DNA of 64,000 nt from Rhodovibrionaceae bacterium. Lineage in GTDB: Bacteria > Pseudomonadota > Alphaproteobacteria > Kiloniellales > DSM-21159. The position numbers and the translations under genes are program-made. Below the pieces are notes generated by a model that saw nothing but the letters and a program-made list of their open reading frames with translations, was not told where the DNA came from and did not search any database. The stretch is taken from NCBI GenBank assembly GCA_028279885.1, contig JANQMX010000050.1:79272-143271 (forward strand), written 5' to 3'. Shown in pieces: positions 25,905 to 37,363 of this stretch (position 1 is its first letter; the number at the start of each line of letters is the position of its first letter).

Positions 25905-28385
25905 GTGCGCTTTCTGCTTCGATGTCTCGGGCTGCTGATGGTGCTTGCACTGCTGGGGGCGGGGGGCGCCGCCGTGGTGCTCCATCACTTTAGCCAGGAT
26001 CTGCCGGACTACGGCCAACTTGCCGAATACGAGCCACCGATCGTGACCCGCATTCATGCGGGCGATGGGCGTTTGCTCGCCGAGTACGCTGAACAGAAGC
26101 GGGTTTTCGTTCCGGTCGATGCTGTCCCCCAGCGCGTCAAGCAGGCTTTCATCTCCGCGGAAGATCAGGAGTTCTATCAGCATCCCGGCGTCGACTTCAA
26201 AGCCCTGCTGCGTGCCGTCGTCACCAATGTGCGCAATCTGGGCTCTAACAGGCGGCCGGTCGGTGCCTCTACCATCACGCAGCAGGTTGCCAAGAACTTT
26301 CTGCTGACCAACGAAGTCTCGATCGAGCGCAAGATCAAGGAGGCCATTCTCGCCTTCCGCATCGAACAGGCCTACAGCAAGGACAAGATCCTCGAGCTTT
26401 ACCTCAACGAGATTTTCCTTGGACAGCGCTCCTATGGTGTCGCCGCGGCGGCCCTCAATTACTTCAACAAGTCGCTCGACGAGCTGAGCGTCGAAGAGGC
26501 GGCCTATCTCGCGGCGCTGCCGAAGGCGCCCAACAACTATCATCCGACCCGGCGGACCGAGGCCGCCGTATCGCGTCGTAACTGGGTCATCGGCCGCATG
26601 CTGGAGGATGGGCATATTGGCTATGCGGAGGCCGAGATGGCTTCGGCTCAGCCGCTGTCCACGGCGGTGCGGGCAGAGACCGAGATCGTAACGGCCGATT
26701 TCTTCGCTGAGGAGGTGCGTCGGGACCTGGAACGCATCTACGGCGAAGAAGAACTCTACGGCGGGGGGCTTTCTGTCCAGACCACCATCGACCCGACGCT
26801 GCAGCGTCATGCCGACGCGGCTTTGCGCGAGGGACTGGTCGCCTATGACCGGCGGCATGGATGGCGCGGCGCAGTGGCGCAGCTCGATCCTGATGTCGTC
26901 GACGCAGACTGGGCCGCCGCGCTCAAAGACGTCCCGCCTCCGGCCGCAAGCGGCGCATGGCAGCGGGCTTTGGTTCTGGCGCTGAGTGCAAATGCGGCCA
27001 CGATTGGCCTGGTTGACGGCACTCAAGGCCGTATTCCCATGGCCGAGCTTGCCTGGGCTCGACCCACCCTGGAGGAGCAGAAGGTCGGCGCCCGACCGAA
27101 CAGGCCTGGCGATGTGCTGGCGGTCGGCGATGTGGTGCTGGTCGAGCCGGTGTCGCAGGACAGCGAGGGCAAGGACTATGAGGCCGGAACCTACGGGTTG
27201 CGGCAGATTCCGGCGGTCAACGGCGGTCTGATCGCGCTCGACCCCCACACCGGGCGCATCCTGGCCATGAGCGGCGGCTATTCCTATGCGGCGTCGGTGT
27301 TCAACCGGGCCATCCAGGCGCGGCGCCAGCCGGGCTCGGCCTTCAAGCCCTTCGTCTACCTGGCTGCGCTCGACAACGGCTACACGCCGAGCAGCATCGT
27401 GCTCGACGCCCCCATCGTCTTCGACCAGGGGCCGGGCCAGGAGAAATGGAAGCCGGCGAACTACACAAGCAAGTTCTATGGGCCGACCACCCTGCGCATC
27501 GGGCTGGAGAAGTCGCGCAACCTCATGACCGTGCGGCTCGCTCAGGCGATCGGCATGGAAAAGGTGGCGGACTACGGGCAGCGCTTCGGCATCTACGATA
27601 GCTTGCCGACCGTCCTTTCCATGTCTCTTGGGGCTGGAGAAACGACCCTGCTAAGGGTCACCACCGCCTACGCGATGCTGGTCAATGGCGGCAAGCGCGT
27701 CACCCCAAGCCTGATCGATCGGGTGCAGAACGCCAACGGCGAGACGATTTATCGGCATGATACACGGGAGTGCCCGAACTGCCGTGCTCAGCGTTGGGAG
27801 GGGCAGCTGATGCCGCGCTTGCCCGACATCCGGGAGCAAGTCGCCGACCCCGTTAGTGCCTACCAGATCGTTGCCATGCTGCAGGGTGCGGTGCAGCAGG
27901 GCACCGGCGTGCGCCTTGCCTCGCTCGGCCGCCCGCTGGCCGGCAAGACGGGCACCACCAACGATTACCGCGACGCGTGGTTTGTCGGCTTCTCGCCCGA
28001 CCTCGCTATCGGGGTCTACGTCGGCTTCGATGATCCCAAGACCTTGGGCAAAGGCGAAGCCGGGTCCCGCGCGGCCTTGCCGATTTGGAAGGCTTTTGCC
28101 GAGAAAGCTTTCGAAAACGAGCCGCGCACGCCGTTCCGCGTGCCGCCCGGCGTGCGCTTGGTGAAGGTTGCCCACGCCAGCGGCCAGCTACCGCGTCCCG
28201 GTGAGGGCAAGGTCATACTCGAAGCCTTTCGCGAGGGCTCTCAACCACGCAGCACTGGAAGCCGGCAGCTCCTGCAGCCCGTGGTGCGCCAGCCCGGGGT
28301 TGAGGGCAGCGAAGGTGAGACGGGCGCAACGGTGCCCTTGGCCGTCGAGCCGGCGCCGATCCCTGGCCAAAGTGGCATTTACTAG
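25905..28385 (+). CDS. mrcA: Penicillin-binding protein 1A (class A, bifunctional)
   Basis: An 826-residue inner-membrane enzyme that polymerises lipid II and cross-links the strands. The N-terminal membrane helix is followed by the GT51 transglycosylase domain (SAEDQEFYQHPGVD, GASTITQQVAKN, EIFLGQRSYG), an OB-like segment, and the transpeptidase domain with SxxK in PGSAFKPF, SxN as SRN in EKSRNLMTV, and KTG in AGKTGTTND. The GTG at 25905 has GGAG 9 bases upstream; a TTG five codons earlier is also in frame. Standard length for alphaproteobacterial PBP1A. Confidence 0.94.
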   Translation: MRFLLRCLGLLMVLALLGAGGAAVVLHHFSQDLPDYGQLAEYEPPIVTRIHAGDGRLLAEYAEQKRVFVPVDAVPQRVKQAFISAEDQEFYQHPGVDFKALLRAVVTNVRNLGSNRRPVGASTITQQVAKNFLLTNEVSIERKIKEAILAFRIEQAYSKDKILELYLNEIFLGQRSYGVAAAALNYFNKSLDELSVEEAAYLAALPKAPNNYHPTRRTEAAVSRRNWVIGRMLEDGHIGYAEAEMASAQPLSTAVRAETEIVTADFFAEEVRRDLERIYGEEELYGGGLSVQTTIDPTLQRHADAALREGLVAYDRRHGWRGAVAQLDPDVVDADWAAALKDVPPPAASGAWQRALVLALSANAATIGLVDGTQGRIPMAELAWARPTLEEQKVGARPNRPGDVLAVGDVVLVEPVSQDSEGKDYEAGTYGLRQIPAVNGGLIALDPHTGRILAMSGGYSYAASVFNRAIQARRQPGSAFKPFVYLAALDNGYTPSSIVLDAPIVFDQGPGQEKWKPANYTSKFYGPTTLRIGLEKSRNLMTVRLAQAIGMEKVADYGQRFGIYDSLPTVLSMSLGAGETTLLRVTTAYAMLVNGGKRVTPSLIDRVQNANGETIYRHDTRECPNCRAQRWEGQLMPRLPDIREQVADPVSAYQIVAMLQGAVQQGTGVRLASLGRPLAGKTGTTNDYRDAWFVGFSPDLAIGVYVGFDDPKTLGKGEAGSRAALPIWKAFAEKAFENEPRTPFRVPPGVRLVKVAHASGQLPRPGEGKVILEAFREGSQPRSTGSRQLLQPVVRQPGVEGSEGETGATVPLAVEPAPIPGQSGIY

Positions 28386-28460
28386 CTGTCTCGCGGCTTG
28401 CGAGGGCGGGGTCGCCACCCTACAAGTCTTAACGCAACATGCGTAGGAAGGAGCCTGGTC

Positions 28461-29586
28461 GTGCGGGCCGAACATCAAGCAGCCGTTGACGAGATCACTC
28501 AGTCTTTGGGCCTGCTGAGGAGGTATCTTTGACCTGGAAACCTCTCAGGCACGCCTAGCAGAGCTCAACACGCAGGCAGAGGCGCCCGACCTCTGGGACG
28601 ATGCCGAACGGGCACAGGCGCTTATGCGCGAGCGTTCGCTGCTGGAAGAGCGGCTGCAAGGTTATCAAGCGCTGGAAAGCGGTCTTGACGATGCCGTTAC
28701 GCTGCTGGAGCTGGGCGAGGCGGAGGAAGACGCCGAGAGCGTTTCCGAGGCCGAGGAGCAGTTGGAAAAACTGAAGGCGCGCGCCGGTAAGCGCGTGCTG
28801 GAGTCGATGCTCTCCGGTGAGGCCGATGCCAACGACTGCTATCTTGAGATCAACGCCGGCGCGGGCGGCACTGAAGCGCAGGATTGGGCTCAGATGCTGC
28901 TCCGCATGTATCTGCGATGGGCCGAGCGGCGCGGCTTCAAGACCGAGCTCCTCGAGGAGAGCCCCGGAGAAGAAGCTGGCATCAAGTCGAGCTCCTTAAA
29001 AATTTCAGGACACAACGCCTATGGCTGGCTGAAGACCGAGAGCGGCGTCCATCGCCTGGTTCGTATCTCGCCCTTCGACAGCCAAGCCCGGCGCCACACG
29101 TCCTTTGCCAGTGCCTGGGTCTATCCGGTGGTGGACGATGCCATCGAAGTCGACATCCAAGACAAGGACTTGCGCGTCGACACCTATCGGGCCTCGGGGG
29201 CTGGCGGGCAGCACGTCAACCGAACGGACTCGGCTGTCCGCATCACCCATCTGCCGACTGGCATCGTCGTTCAGTGCCAAAGCGACCGCTCTCAGCACCG
29301 GAACCGGGCGACAGCCATGGCCATGCTGAAAGCAAGGCTTTACGAACACGAGCTACAAAAGCGCGAGGCGGAAGCACAGGCGGAGGCCGACTCCAAGTCC
29401 GAAATCGGCTGGGGGCATCAGATCCGCTCCTACGTTCTGCAGCCCTACCAGATGGTCAAAGACCTGCGCACGGCAGTGGAGAAGGGCAATGCGCAAGGGG
29501 TTCTCGATGGCGATATCGACGATTTCCTCGAGGCGGCCCTGTCGCAGCGCATCGGCGGTGCATCTGCCTCTGAGGCGGCCCAATGA
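28461..29586 (+). CDS. prfB: Peptide chain release factor 2 with programmed +1 frameshift
   Basis: RF2 releases peptides at UAA and UGA stops. Translation from GTG 28461 (AAGGAG 7 bases upstream) runs 23 codons to an in-frame TGA at 28530-28532. A +1 slip on CTT at 28527 continues in the downstream frame to 29586, giving about 374 residues, the normal RF2 length. The GGQ catalytic motif (about residues 248-250, AGGQHVNRT) is present. Annotating only the downstream frame would give a truncated protein. The slip depends on RF2 level, so the gene should be autoregulated. Confidence 0.95.
28518..28533 (+). promoter_or_regulatory. prfB programmed frameshift site
   Basis: An internal Shine-Dalgarno-like AGGAGG (28518-28523) sits three bases upstream of CTT TGA C (28527-28533). 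Spacing and slip codon are those of the classic RF2 autoregulatory recoding site. Confidence 0.95.
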
Positions 29587-29689
29587 GGCAAGAAGCGGAC
29601 TCGCGCTGAGTTTTCTGTTCTTTTGTTCGGCATTTGATCGATAAATAAAATATAATATTGTTCAAATAAAAACTTGCTGAACTCAACGA

Positions 29690-29718
29690 TTGACTTGAGC
29701 AGTTTACCTTTTTTCAAT
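29690..29718 (+). promoter_or_regulatory. Candidate promoter of the Flp pilin gene with overlapping inverted repeat
   Basis: TTGACT (29690-29695) and TTCAAT (29713-29718) are separated by 17 bases. A very AT-rich tract lies directly upstream (about 29640-29675), as in an UP element. The inverted repeat CTCAA-N8-TTGAG (29682-29699) covers the -35 box and could be an operator. Confidence 0.5.
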
Positions 29719-29769
29719 CTCCTTAGTATGTAATGCGAGCATCTCGAGACTGACCAATGGAGGTTCAGG

Positions 29770-29970
29770 ATGCTTGCCACCTTTAATCGACTGATCAAAG
29801 ACGACGAGGGCGCGACCGCCATCGAATACGGCCTGATCGCCGGACTCGTCTCCGTTGCCGCCATCACCGCGCTGACCGCGATGGGTGGTTCTCTTGGCAA
29901 CATGTTCGGCTTCGTGTCGAACGAACTCCAAAACGCCGTTAACAATGCTACCCCCGCCACCACTCCGTAA
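29770..29970 (+). CDS. flp: Flp-family type IVb pilin
   Basis: A 66-residue prepilin. The positively charged leader ends in DDEG, and cleavage after Gly14 would leave ATAIEYGLIAG at the mature N terminus, with the Glu and Tyr typical of Flp pilins. One hydrophobic helix and a short polar tail follow. GGAGG lies 6 bases before the ATG. It has its own promoter and a terminator-like hairpin 82 bases after the stop, which would give more pilin than assembly-machine mRNA. It heads a Tad locus. Confidence 0.93.
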   Translation: MLATFNRLIKDDEGATAIEYGLIAGLVSVAAITALTAMGGSLGNMFGFVSNELQNAVNNATPATTP

Positions 29971-30051
29971 TACACTGCGGGTGTAGCCAACACCCTTGGG
30001 GGTTGCGGAGTGGTGAAGCAACTTCGCCCTCGGCCTCCAAGATCGAGATTG

Positions 30052-30090
30052 ACCGGCGTGCGGCCTACCGCGCGCCGGTTCGTCTTTCTG
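30052..30090 (+). terminator. Terminator-like hairpin between flp and cpaB
   Basis: Arms of 12 bp (30052-30063 and 30068-30079, one T.G wobble) enclose a CCTA loop and are followed by a T-rich tail (TCGTCTTTCTG). Partial readthrough here would set the ratio of pilin to assembly proteins. The rest of the 300-base gap before cpaB shows no gene and no clear second promoter. Confidence 0.6.
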
Positions 30091-30271
30091 TCGGGACATA
30101 AAGACGTGCGATCGCGGTTCCAGCGCGACCAGAAAAGAGCGGGACAAAAGTGCGACATGGCCCCGCCTTAACCAAGCGCAGAGAAAGTCTTTTTAGTCTA
30201 GCGGATGGAGTACTTCACGTGCCGGGTCTGCAGGACGCGGCGGCATGCTGGAGGAGGCCGGGAAGGCAACC

Positions 30272-31288
30272 ATGTCTACGCGTAAGATCATTCTTTTGGC
30301 TCTCGCACTGATCACCGGTGTCGGGACGCTCTATATGGCGCGCTCGCTGATGACGCCGCCGGAGCCCGTCGTTATCCAGACCCAGGCCCCGGCGCCCGCA
30401 CCGATACCGGAGCGGTCCGTGCTCGTCGCGCGGCGCGATCTCCCGGCCGGTACGCTGATTCGCGACAATCACCTCGAATGGCTGCCGTGGCCGGAGACCG
30501 AAGGAGAGCTGGCGCGCTACATCGTGCGGCAAGACCAGACCATTGAGGACTTCTTCGGCTCAGTGGTCCGTCGCGGCATCGGCGTAGGTGAGCCCGTGAC
30601 CGAGGACAGGTTGGTCAAGCCGGGTGAGCAAGGTTTCCTAGCCGCCGTCCTCGAGCCAGAGCACCGTGCTGTCTCGGTCTCGATCAACCCCATCACGGGC
30701 GTTGCCGGCTTCATCTTTCCTGGCGACCGCGTCGACCTGATCCTGACCCACAGCATCCCTTACGAGGGCGAGATGCCGATCGGCGAACGCCGGGTCACTG
30801 AAACCGTTTTGACCGATCTGCGCGTGTTGGCCATCGACCAGGAAACGAACGATCAGGAGGCGACCCCGCGCGTCGGCGAGATCGTGACGCTGGAGGTCGA
30901 ACCGAAGCAAGCCGAGCTGGTCATCCTCATGAGCCAGATGGGTCGGCTTTCCCTGAGTTTGCGCAGTTTGGTTCGCGAAGACGAAGAGGATGAGGCGCCA
31001 ATCGCTTCAACCCCCGTTGCCGCAGCAGAGCGCGCGGCAATCCAGGCCTCCACCGCAAAGGCGATGGAGGGACCGGATGCGCGCCCTGAGAAAGCCCGAG
31101 TTCCTCAGGTCAAACGGCCACGCCAAGAGGACATGACCGCGGCTGAACGGGCTGCAGCGCGGCGCTCCTCGATTGACCGGCCGTACGCCTGGGACAGCGA
31201 TGTCAGCCACATCCTTCCTGGGCCGGGTACACACCGGGTTCGCGTAATGCGCGGCGAAGTCGTGGCTATCGAGCATTTCAGCAACTAG
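30272..31288 (+). CDS. cpaB: Flp pilus assembly protein CpaB
   Basis: A 338-residue protein with one N-terminal membrane helix (IILLALALITGVGTLYMA). A SAF/AFP-like domain follows (VLVARRDLPAGTLIRDNHLEWLPWP in part), then the CpaB segment VSVSINPITGVAGFIFPGDRVDLILT and a long charged C terminus. CpaB/RcpC binds peptidoglycan or the secretin in Tad systems. The ATG at 30272 has GGAAGG 5 bases upstream and is preferred over the ATG nine codons earlier. Confidence 0.93.
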   Translation: MSTRKIILLALALITGVGTLYMARSLMTPPEPVVIQTQAPAPAPIPERSVLVARRDLPAGTLIRDNHLEWLPWPETEGELARYIVRQDQTIEDFFGSVVRRGIGVGEPVTEDRLVKPGEQGFLAAVLEPEHRAVSVSINPITGVAGFIFPGDRVDLILTHSIPYEGEMPIGERRVTETVLTDLRVLAIDQETNDQEATPRVGEIVTLEVEPKQAELVILMSQMGRLSLSLRSLVREDEEDEAPIASTPVAAAERAAIQASTAKAMEGPDARPEKARVPQVKRPRQEDMTAAERAAARRSSIDRPYAWDSDVSHILPGPGTHRVRVMRGEVVAIEHFSN

Positions 31289-31297
31289 TGACGTGAG

Positions 31298-32695
31298 ATG
31301 AAGCCGATGCAATGGCATGGCCGGGCAAGAAGCAAATTGGGTCGATGGAGTGCTGTCCTGGCGCTTCTGGTTGGGCTGCTGGCGGCGTCCTCAGCCGCTG
31401 CGCAGGTGCTCTCCATCGAAATCAACAAGGGGCGCACGATAAAGCTCGAGCGCCCAGCAGCCTCGGTTTTCATCGCTAATCCAGACATCGCCGACATTCA
31501 ACTGATTACGCCGACCATGCTCTATGTCTTCGGCCGGGCGACGGGCGAAACCAGCCTGCTGGCGGTCGATGCGCGCGACCGAGTCATGATCGATCGTCCG
31601 ATCAGCGTGAACCACAATCTCTCCGGGCTGCAGCGTGCGCTCAGGCGCGCCCTACCGGGACGCGAGATCACGGTCTCGACGGCGCAGACCGGTATCGTCA
31701 TGAGCGGGCTGGTGACGTCCGCAAGCGAGGCCGATAGGGCGCGGCGCATCGCACAGCGCTTTATCGGAGAGGCGGACGAGATCATCAACGAGGTCGGCAT
31801 CGAAGGGCCGCAGCAGGTTCAGCTACGGGTCAAGATCGTCGAGATGAACCGGGCCGTTGCCAAGCAGTTCGGGGTCAATCTGGAGGTTCTGGCGCAGTTC
31901 GGTGACTTCGGCTTCGCCTATGGCGCCTTCGACGACATTGTCTTCGGCGATGGAGGCGGCCTTCTGCGCTCAAACGATGGTGCCAATAACACGCTGCTGC
32001 AATTCAATTCGGATGATGTGAGCGTTAACGCGCTGATCGACTCCCTGAACGAAAACGGTTTGGTGCGCCTCTTGGCCGAGCCCAATCTGACGGCGATATC
32101 GGGCGAAACGGCGAGTTTCCTGGCCGGCGGAGAGTTTCCGATTCCGATCGACACCGACGACGGCATTGCCATCGAATTCAAGGAATTCGGTGTGCAGCTG
32201 AACTTTACCCCGACCATCATCGGCGACGGTCGCATCAACCTGCACGTCCGCCCGGAAGTGAGTGCCACTTCCACCGCCAATGCCATTCAGACCGGCTCGG
32301 GCACCGTGCCGTCGCTCGTTTCCCGACGCGCAGAGACGACGGTCGAGCTGGGCAGTGGACAGTCCTTCGCCATTGGCGGGCTGTTGCGGGTTGATGACCG
32401 TTACGACATCGACAAGCAGCCGTTGTTGGGTGACATCCCGATTTTGGGCGTCCTGTTCCGTTCCAGCTCCTTCCAGCGCGACGAAAGCGAGTTGGTGATT
32501 ATCGTGACGCCCTATCTGGTGAAGCCGGCCTCGTCTCCCGATCAGCTGGCGACCCCGGCGGATGGCTTCGTGCCGCCAAGCGATTACGAGTTCTTCATCG
32601 AGGGCGACTACGTCGGCACACCGGACGGCTATGAGGGCGGGAGCGCCACTGCGCCCGACGAGCCGGTGGGTAACTTCGGCTTCCTTCTGCAATAG
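31298..32695 (+). CDS. cpaC: Tad outer-membrane secretin CpaC (RcpA)
   Basis: A 465-residue exported secretin that forms the outer-membrane channel for the Flp pilus. A signal peptide of about 36 residues ends ASSAAAQ. An N-terminal pilus-secretin domain (INKGRTIKLERPAASVFIANPDIADIQ in part) and a BON-like segment precede the secretin C domain with the typical ALIDSLNENGLVRLLAEPNLTAISGE region, partly shown, and VTPYLVKPA near the end. It follows cpaB by 9 bases. Confidence 0.94.
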   Translation: MKPMQWHGRARSKLGRWSAVLALLVGLLAASSAAAQVLSIEINKGRTIKLERPAASVFIANPDIADIQLITPTMLYVFGRATGETSLLAVDARDRVMIDRPISVNHNLSGLQRALRRALPGREITVSTAQTGIVMSGLVTSASEADRARRIAQRFIGEADEIINEVGIEGPQQVQLRVKIVEMNRAVAKQFGVNLEVLAQFGDFGFAYGAFDDIVFGDGGGLLRSNDGANNTLLQFNSDDVSVNALIDSLNENGLVRLLAEPNLTAISGETASFLAGGEFPIPIDTDDGIAIEFKEFGVQLNFTPTIIGDGRINLHVRPEVSATSTANAIQTGSGTVPSLVSRRAETTVELGSGQSFAIGGLLRVDDRYDIDKQPLLGDIPILGVLFRSSSFQRDESELVIIVTPYLVKPASSPDQLATPADGFVPPSDYEFFIEGDYVGTPDGYEGGSATAPDEPVGNFGFLLQ

Positions 32696-32704
32696 AGGTT
32701 GGTG

Positions 32705-33358
32705 ATGATCAGGCGTCATATCTACGCGAGCTGTTTCTTTGCCGCCGCCGCATTGCTTGGCGCCTGCGCTCAGCAGGACCAGCCGCCGCAGGAGGACATC
32801 AAGCGGGTCGTCGTCAAGGAGTTTGACTCGCTCCATGCCGTTCGCTTTCAGAGCGGCAATGTGATTGTTTCGCCCGCGGAAGCGGAGCGATTGCTCGGTT
32901 TCATGCGGCGAATCAACCCAAGCGATCGCGACAAGATCCTGGTGGAGTACCCTGGCCGCGTCGACAGCAGGGGCACCGAGCTAAGGCGCGCCGAGATCGT
33001 CGCCAAGCTGCTGGCCAAGCACGGCTACTTGGCCAAACCCTTTTCCCTGCAAGAGCAGGCCCCGGACTTGATCCGCGTTTCTGTCAGCCGGGTCGTCGCC
33101 CAGGCGCCGGACGACTGTCCCAATTGGTCGCCGCTGACTTTCCAAGAAGACATTGCCAACGGCGTCGGCTCCAATCTCGGCTGCTCTACGGCGCATAATC
33201 TCTCGGTGATGATTGCGGATCCCCATGACCTGATCGAGGGCCGTGATGGCGGCCCGGCCACGTCAGATCCGGCTGTTCTGGGGCAAGAGCGCTATCGCAA
33301 AGGCGAGAAGAAGGAGTTCCTGGAAGGAACGATCGTCGGCATCGGAGGGGGCGGTTGA
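32705..33358 (+). CDS. cpaD: Tad pilus lipoprotein CpaD
   Basis: A 217-residue lipoprotein; the signal ends in the lipobox LLGAC. The body shows the CpaD arrangement of VEYPGRVDSRGTELRRAEIV, VSRVVAQAPDDCPNWS and NLGCSTAHNLSVMIADPHDL. CpaD assists secretin assembly in the outer membrane. The ATG at 32705 (GAGG 6 bases upstream) is chosen over an in-frame TTG at 32699. Its stop codon overlaps the cpaE start (TGATG). Confidence 0.92.
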   Translation: MIRRHIYASCFFAAAALLGACAQQDQPPQEDIKRVVVKEFDSLHAVRFQSGNVIVSPAEAERLLGFMRRINPSDRDKILVEYPGRVDSRGTELRRAEIVAKLLAKHGYLAKPFSLQEQAPDLIRVSVSRVVAQAPDDCPNWSPLTFQEDIANGVGSNLGCSTAHNLSVMIADPHDLIEGRDGGPATSDPAVLGQERYRKGEKKEFLEGTIVGIGGGG

Positions 33359-34601
33359 TGGTAGAGGCGGCCGAACAGCTACCCGAGAGCAGCCTGATTA
33401 CTTTCAACCCTGAATTCATGGCGGTGGTGGCCGACGATGAGACGCGCCATGCGGCCAGTGTTGCTGCGCAAGCCCAAGGCTGGGAGGACAGCGCGGTACA
33501 AATCGGCAACATCGAGCACCTGGATGGCCTGGTCAATTCGATGCAGGCGCCGCGCCTCTTGGTTGCGGATCTCGACGGCGCTGTGGACCCGGCCGGAGCC
33601 CTGCTTTCGCTCGCTGTCGAATGCGGCGACCGTTGCGGCATCGTTGCGGTCGGTTCGACCAACGATGTAACGCTCTATCGTGCCCTCAAGACAGCCGGTG
33701 CGGCAGACTACTTGGTCAAGCCGGTGACAACCGAAGCTTTGCTGGAAGCGCTCGGCGCCGTGGGACGGGCCAGCGGAACCACTCGCATGCCGGCAAAGGA
33801 GGGCCAGAAGCAAGGCAAGGTCGTCTGCGTCATCGGGGCACGGGGCGGTGTCGGCGCCAGCGCGATGGCCGTCAACTCGGCCTGGTTCCTTGCCCACGAG
33901 TACAAGAAGAAGACGGTCATTCTGGACCTTGACCTGCATTTTGGGGTCAGCTCGTTGGCCTTGGACCTGGAGCCAGGCCATGGGCTCCGAGAGGCCTTGG
34001 AATCGCCGGACCGCCTAGACAGCCTCCTACTCGTCTCCTCGCTGGTCAACGAGAGCGACAATCTCTGCATTCTCGGCGGCGAGGAGCCCCTTGAGCAGGC
34101 TATCGACTTCGAGAACGCCGGTATCGGAACCCTTTTCGACGAGCTGGCCAACCAGTTTGACTGCGTCGTGGTCGATATGCCGCGCGTTCTCATTCCTCGG
34201 CACCGGCACATCCTTGCGAAGTGCAACGACGTCTATCTGGTGACGGACTTCACTCTGCCTGCCCTGCGCGACTGCGGCCGTATCCTGGAGGTGATCGATG
34301 GGCTTCACGCCGGCTTCACCTGCCATGTTGTCGGTAGCCGCATCGGTAAAGAGCGTAGCGGTCAACTCGACAAAGCGACCTTCCAGCGCAACCTGAAGCG
34401 GAACGTCGAATTCGTGCTGCCGGAAGACTCCAAGACCTTCGCCAACGCTGCGAATGCCGGCAAGACCGTCGGGGAGATGGCGCGCAACGCCGTCGTGTCG
34501 AAGACCTTCTCGCGTATCGCCAAAGACTTGGCGGCAAGTGAGGACAAGGAGCCGAAGAAGGTCGGGCTCCTCGGAAAGCTCAAGCTATTGGTCCATAAGT
34601 G

Positions 34602-34602
<1 letters not shown>
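33358..34602 (+). CDS. cpaE: Pilus assembly ATPase-like protein CpaE (TadZ)
   Basis: A 414-residue MinD/ParA-like protein that localises the Tad machine to the pole. The N-terminal receiver-like domain (about 15-140) has no clear phosphoacceptor. The C-terminal P-loop domain has a degenerate Walker A, GARGGVGASAMAVN, with Ala where the catalytic GK lysine would be, as in other CpaE proteins, and Walker A' VILDLDLHFG. ATG overlaps the cpaD stop (TGATG). Weak or absent ATPase activity is expected. Confidence 0.92.
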
Positions 34603-36376
<1,774 letters not shown>

Positions 36377-36377
<1 letters not shown>

Positions 36378-37363
36378 TGGAACTGACCAACGAAACACTG
36401 CCCTTCATCGTCGCCGGGGGGATGGTGCTGACGATTCTTGTGCTTGGCTTCGCACTCGCTGGAGACGGCCCTTCCGGCAGTCAGGTCAAACGGCGGCTGA
36501 AGCGAGTCAGCAGCGACAAATCGCTGCGCGATGAGGCCTACGTTTCCGTGCGCCGGCGCGACGTCGATGCCTCGGCGTCGCCGGTCGGTCGCATTCTGGC
36601 TGCTTTGGTGCCGGCGCCGAAGAAGATGCGCGCACGGCTCGACCGGACCGGACGCTCGATCTCGCTCAGCCAGTACCTCGTCGCCAACGTTCTTGTTGCC
36701 GGGCTGTTTCTGCTGGTCTTCAAGGTGGCGGCGTCGCTGGCCTGGATCGTCGCGGTCCCCTTGTCGATAGCCGCGGGGCTCGCTCTACCGCACATGGTGG
36801 TCGGCAAGATGGCCGACCGCCGCACCACCAAGTTCATCGAGAGTTTTCCCGATGCCATCGACTTGATGATCCGCGGCCTGCGATCCGGTCTGCCGGTGAC
36901 GGAATCGATCAAGGCCGTGGCGGCGGAAATGTCGGACCCCGTCGGAACCGAGTTCCGACACGTGGCCGACGCCCTCAAGCTCGGCTCCCCCATAGAGGAA
37001 GCGATGTGGAGCGTTGCGCGTCGCCTGCAGATCCCTGAGTTCAAGTTTCTGGTCATCGCCATGTCCATCCAGCGGGAGACGGGTGGCAATCTCGCGGAGA
37101 CGCTCGGCAACCTCTCCGTCCTGTTGCGCCAGCGTAAGCAGTTCAAGCTGAAGATCCGGGCCATGTCGTCTGAGGCGCGGGCCAGTGCCTACATCATCGG
37201 TTCTCTGCCCTTCGTCACCTTCGCCCTGATCTATCTCGTCAATCCCGGCTACGTGATGATGCTGTTCGAGGATTTGCGAGGCATGGTGATGGTTGGCCTC
37301 GCGTTGAGCTCTATCTCCGTCGGTGCCTTTGTCATGTCGAAGCTGGTGAGGTTTGAGATCTGA
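36377..37363 (+). CDS. tadB: Tad inner-membrane platform protein TadB
   Basis: A 328-residue T2SSF-type membrane protein. Helices lie at about residues 8-28, 95-135 (two) and 275-325 (two), with a cytoplasmic GspF-like domain between (ESFPDAIDLMIRGLRSGLPV, SIQRETGGNLAETLGNL). It forms the platform with TadC onto which CpaF acts. Start overlaps the cpaF stop in TGATG. Confidence 0.93.

Noticed and set aside
25860..27248. 462-codon minus-strand open frame
   Set aside because: It is antisense to the penicillin-binding protein 1A gene, which carries all catalytic motifs.
28624..29586. prfB starting at 28624
   Set aside because: That frame lacks the first RF2 residues; the recoding site and upstream GTG explain the true gene.
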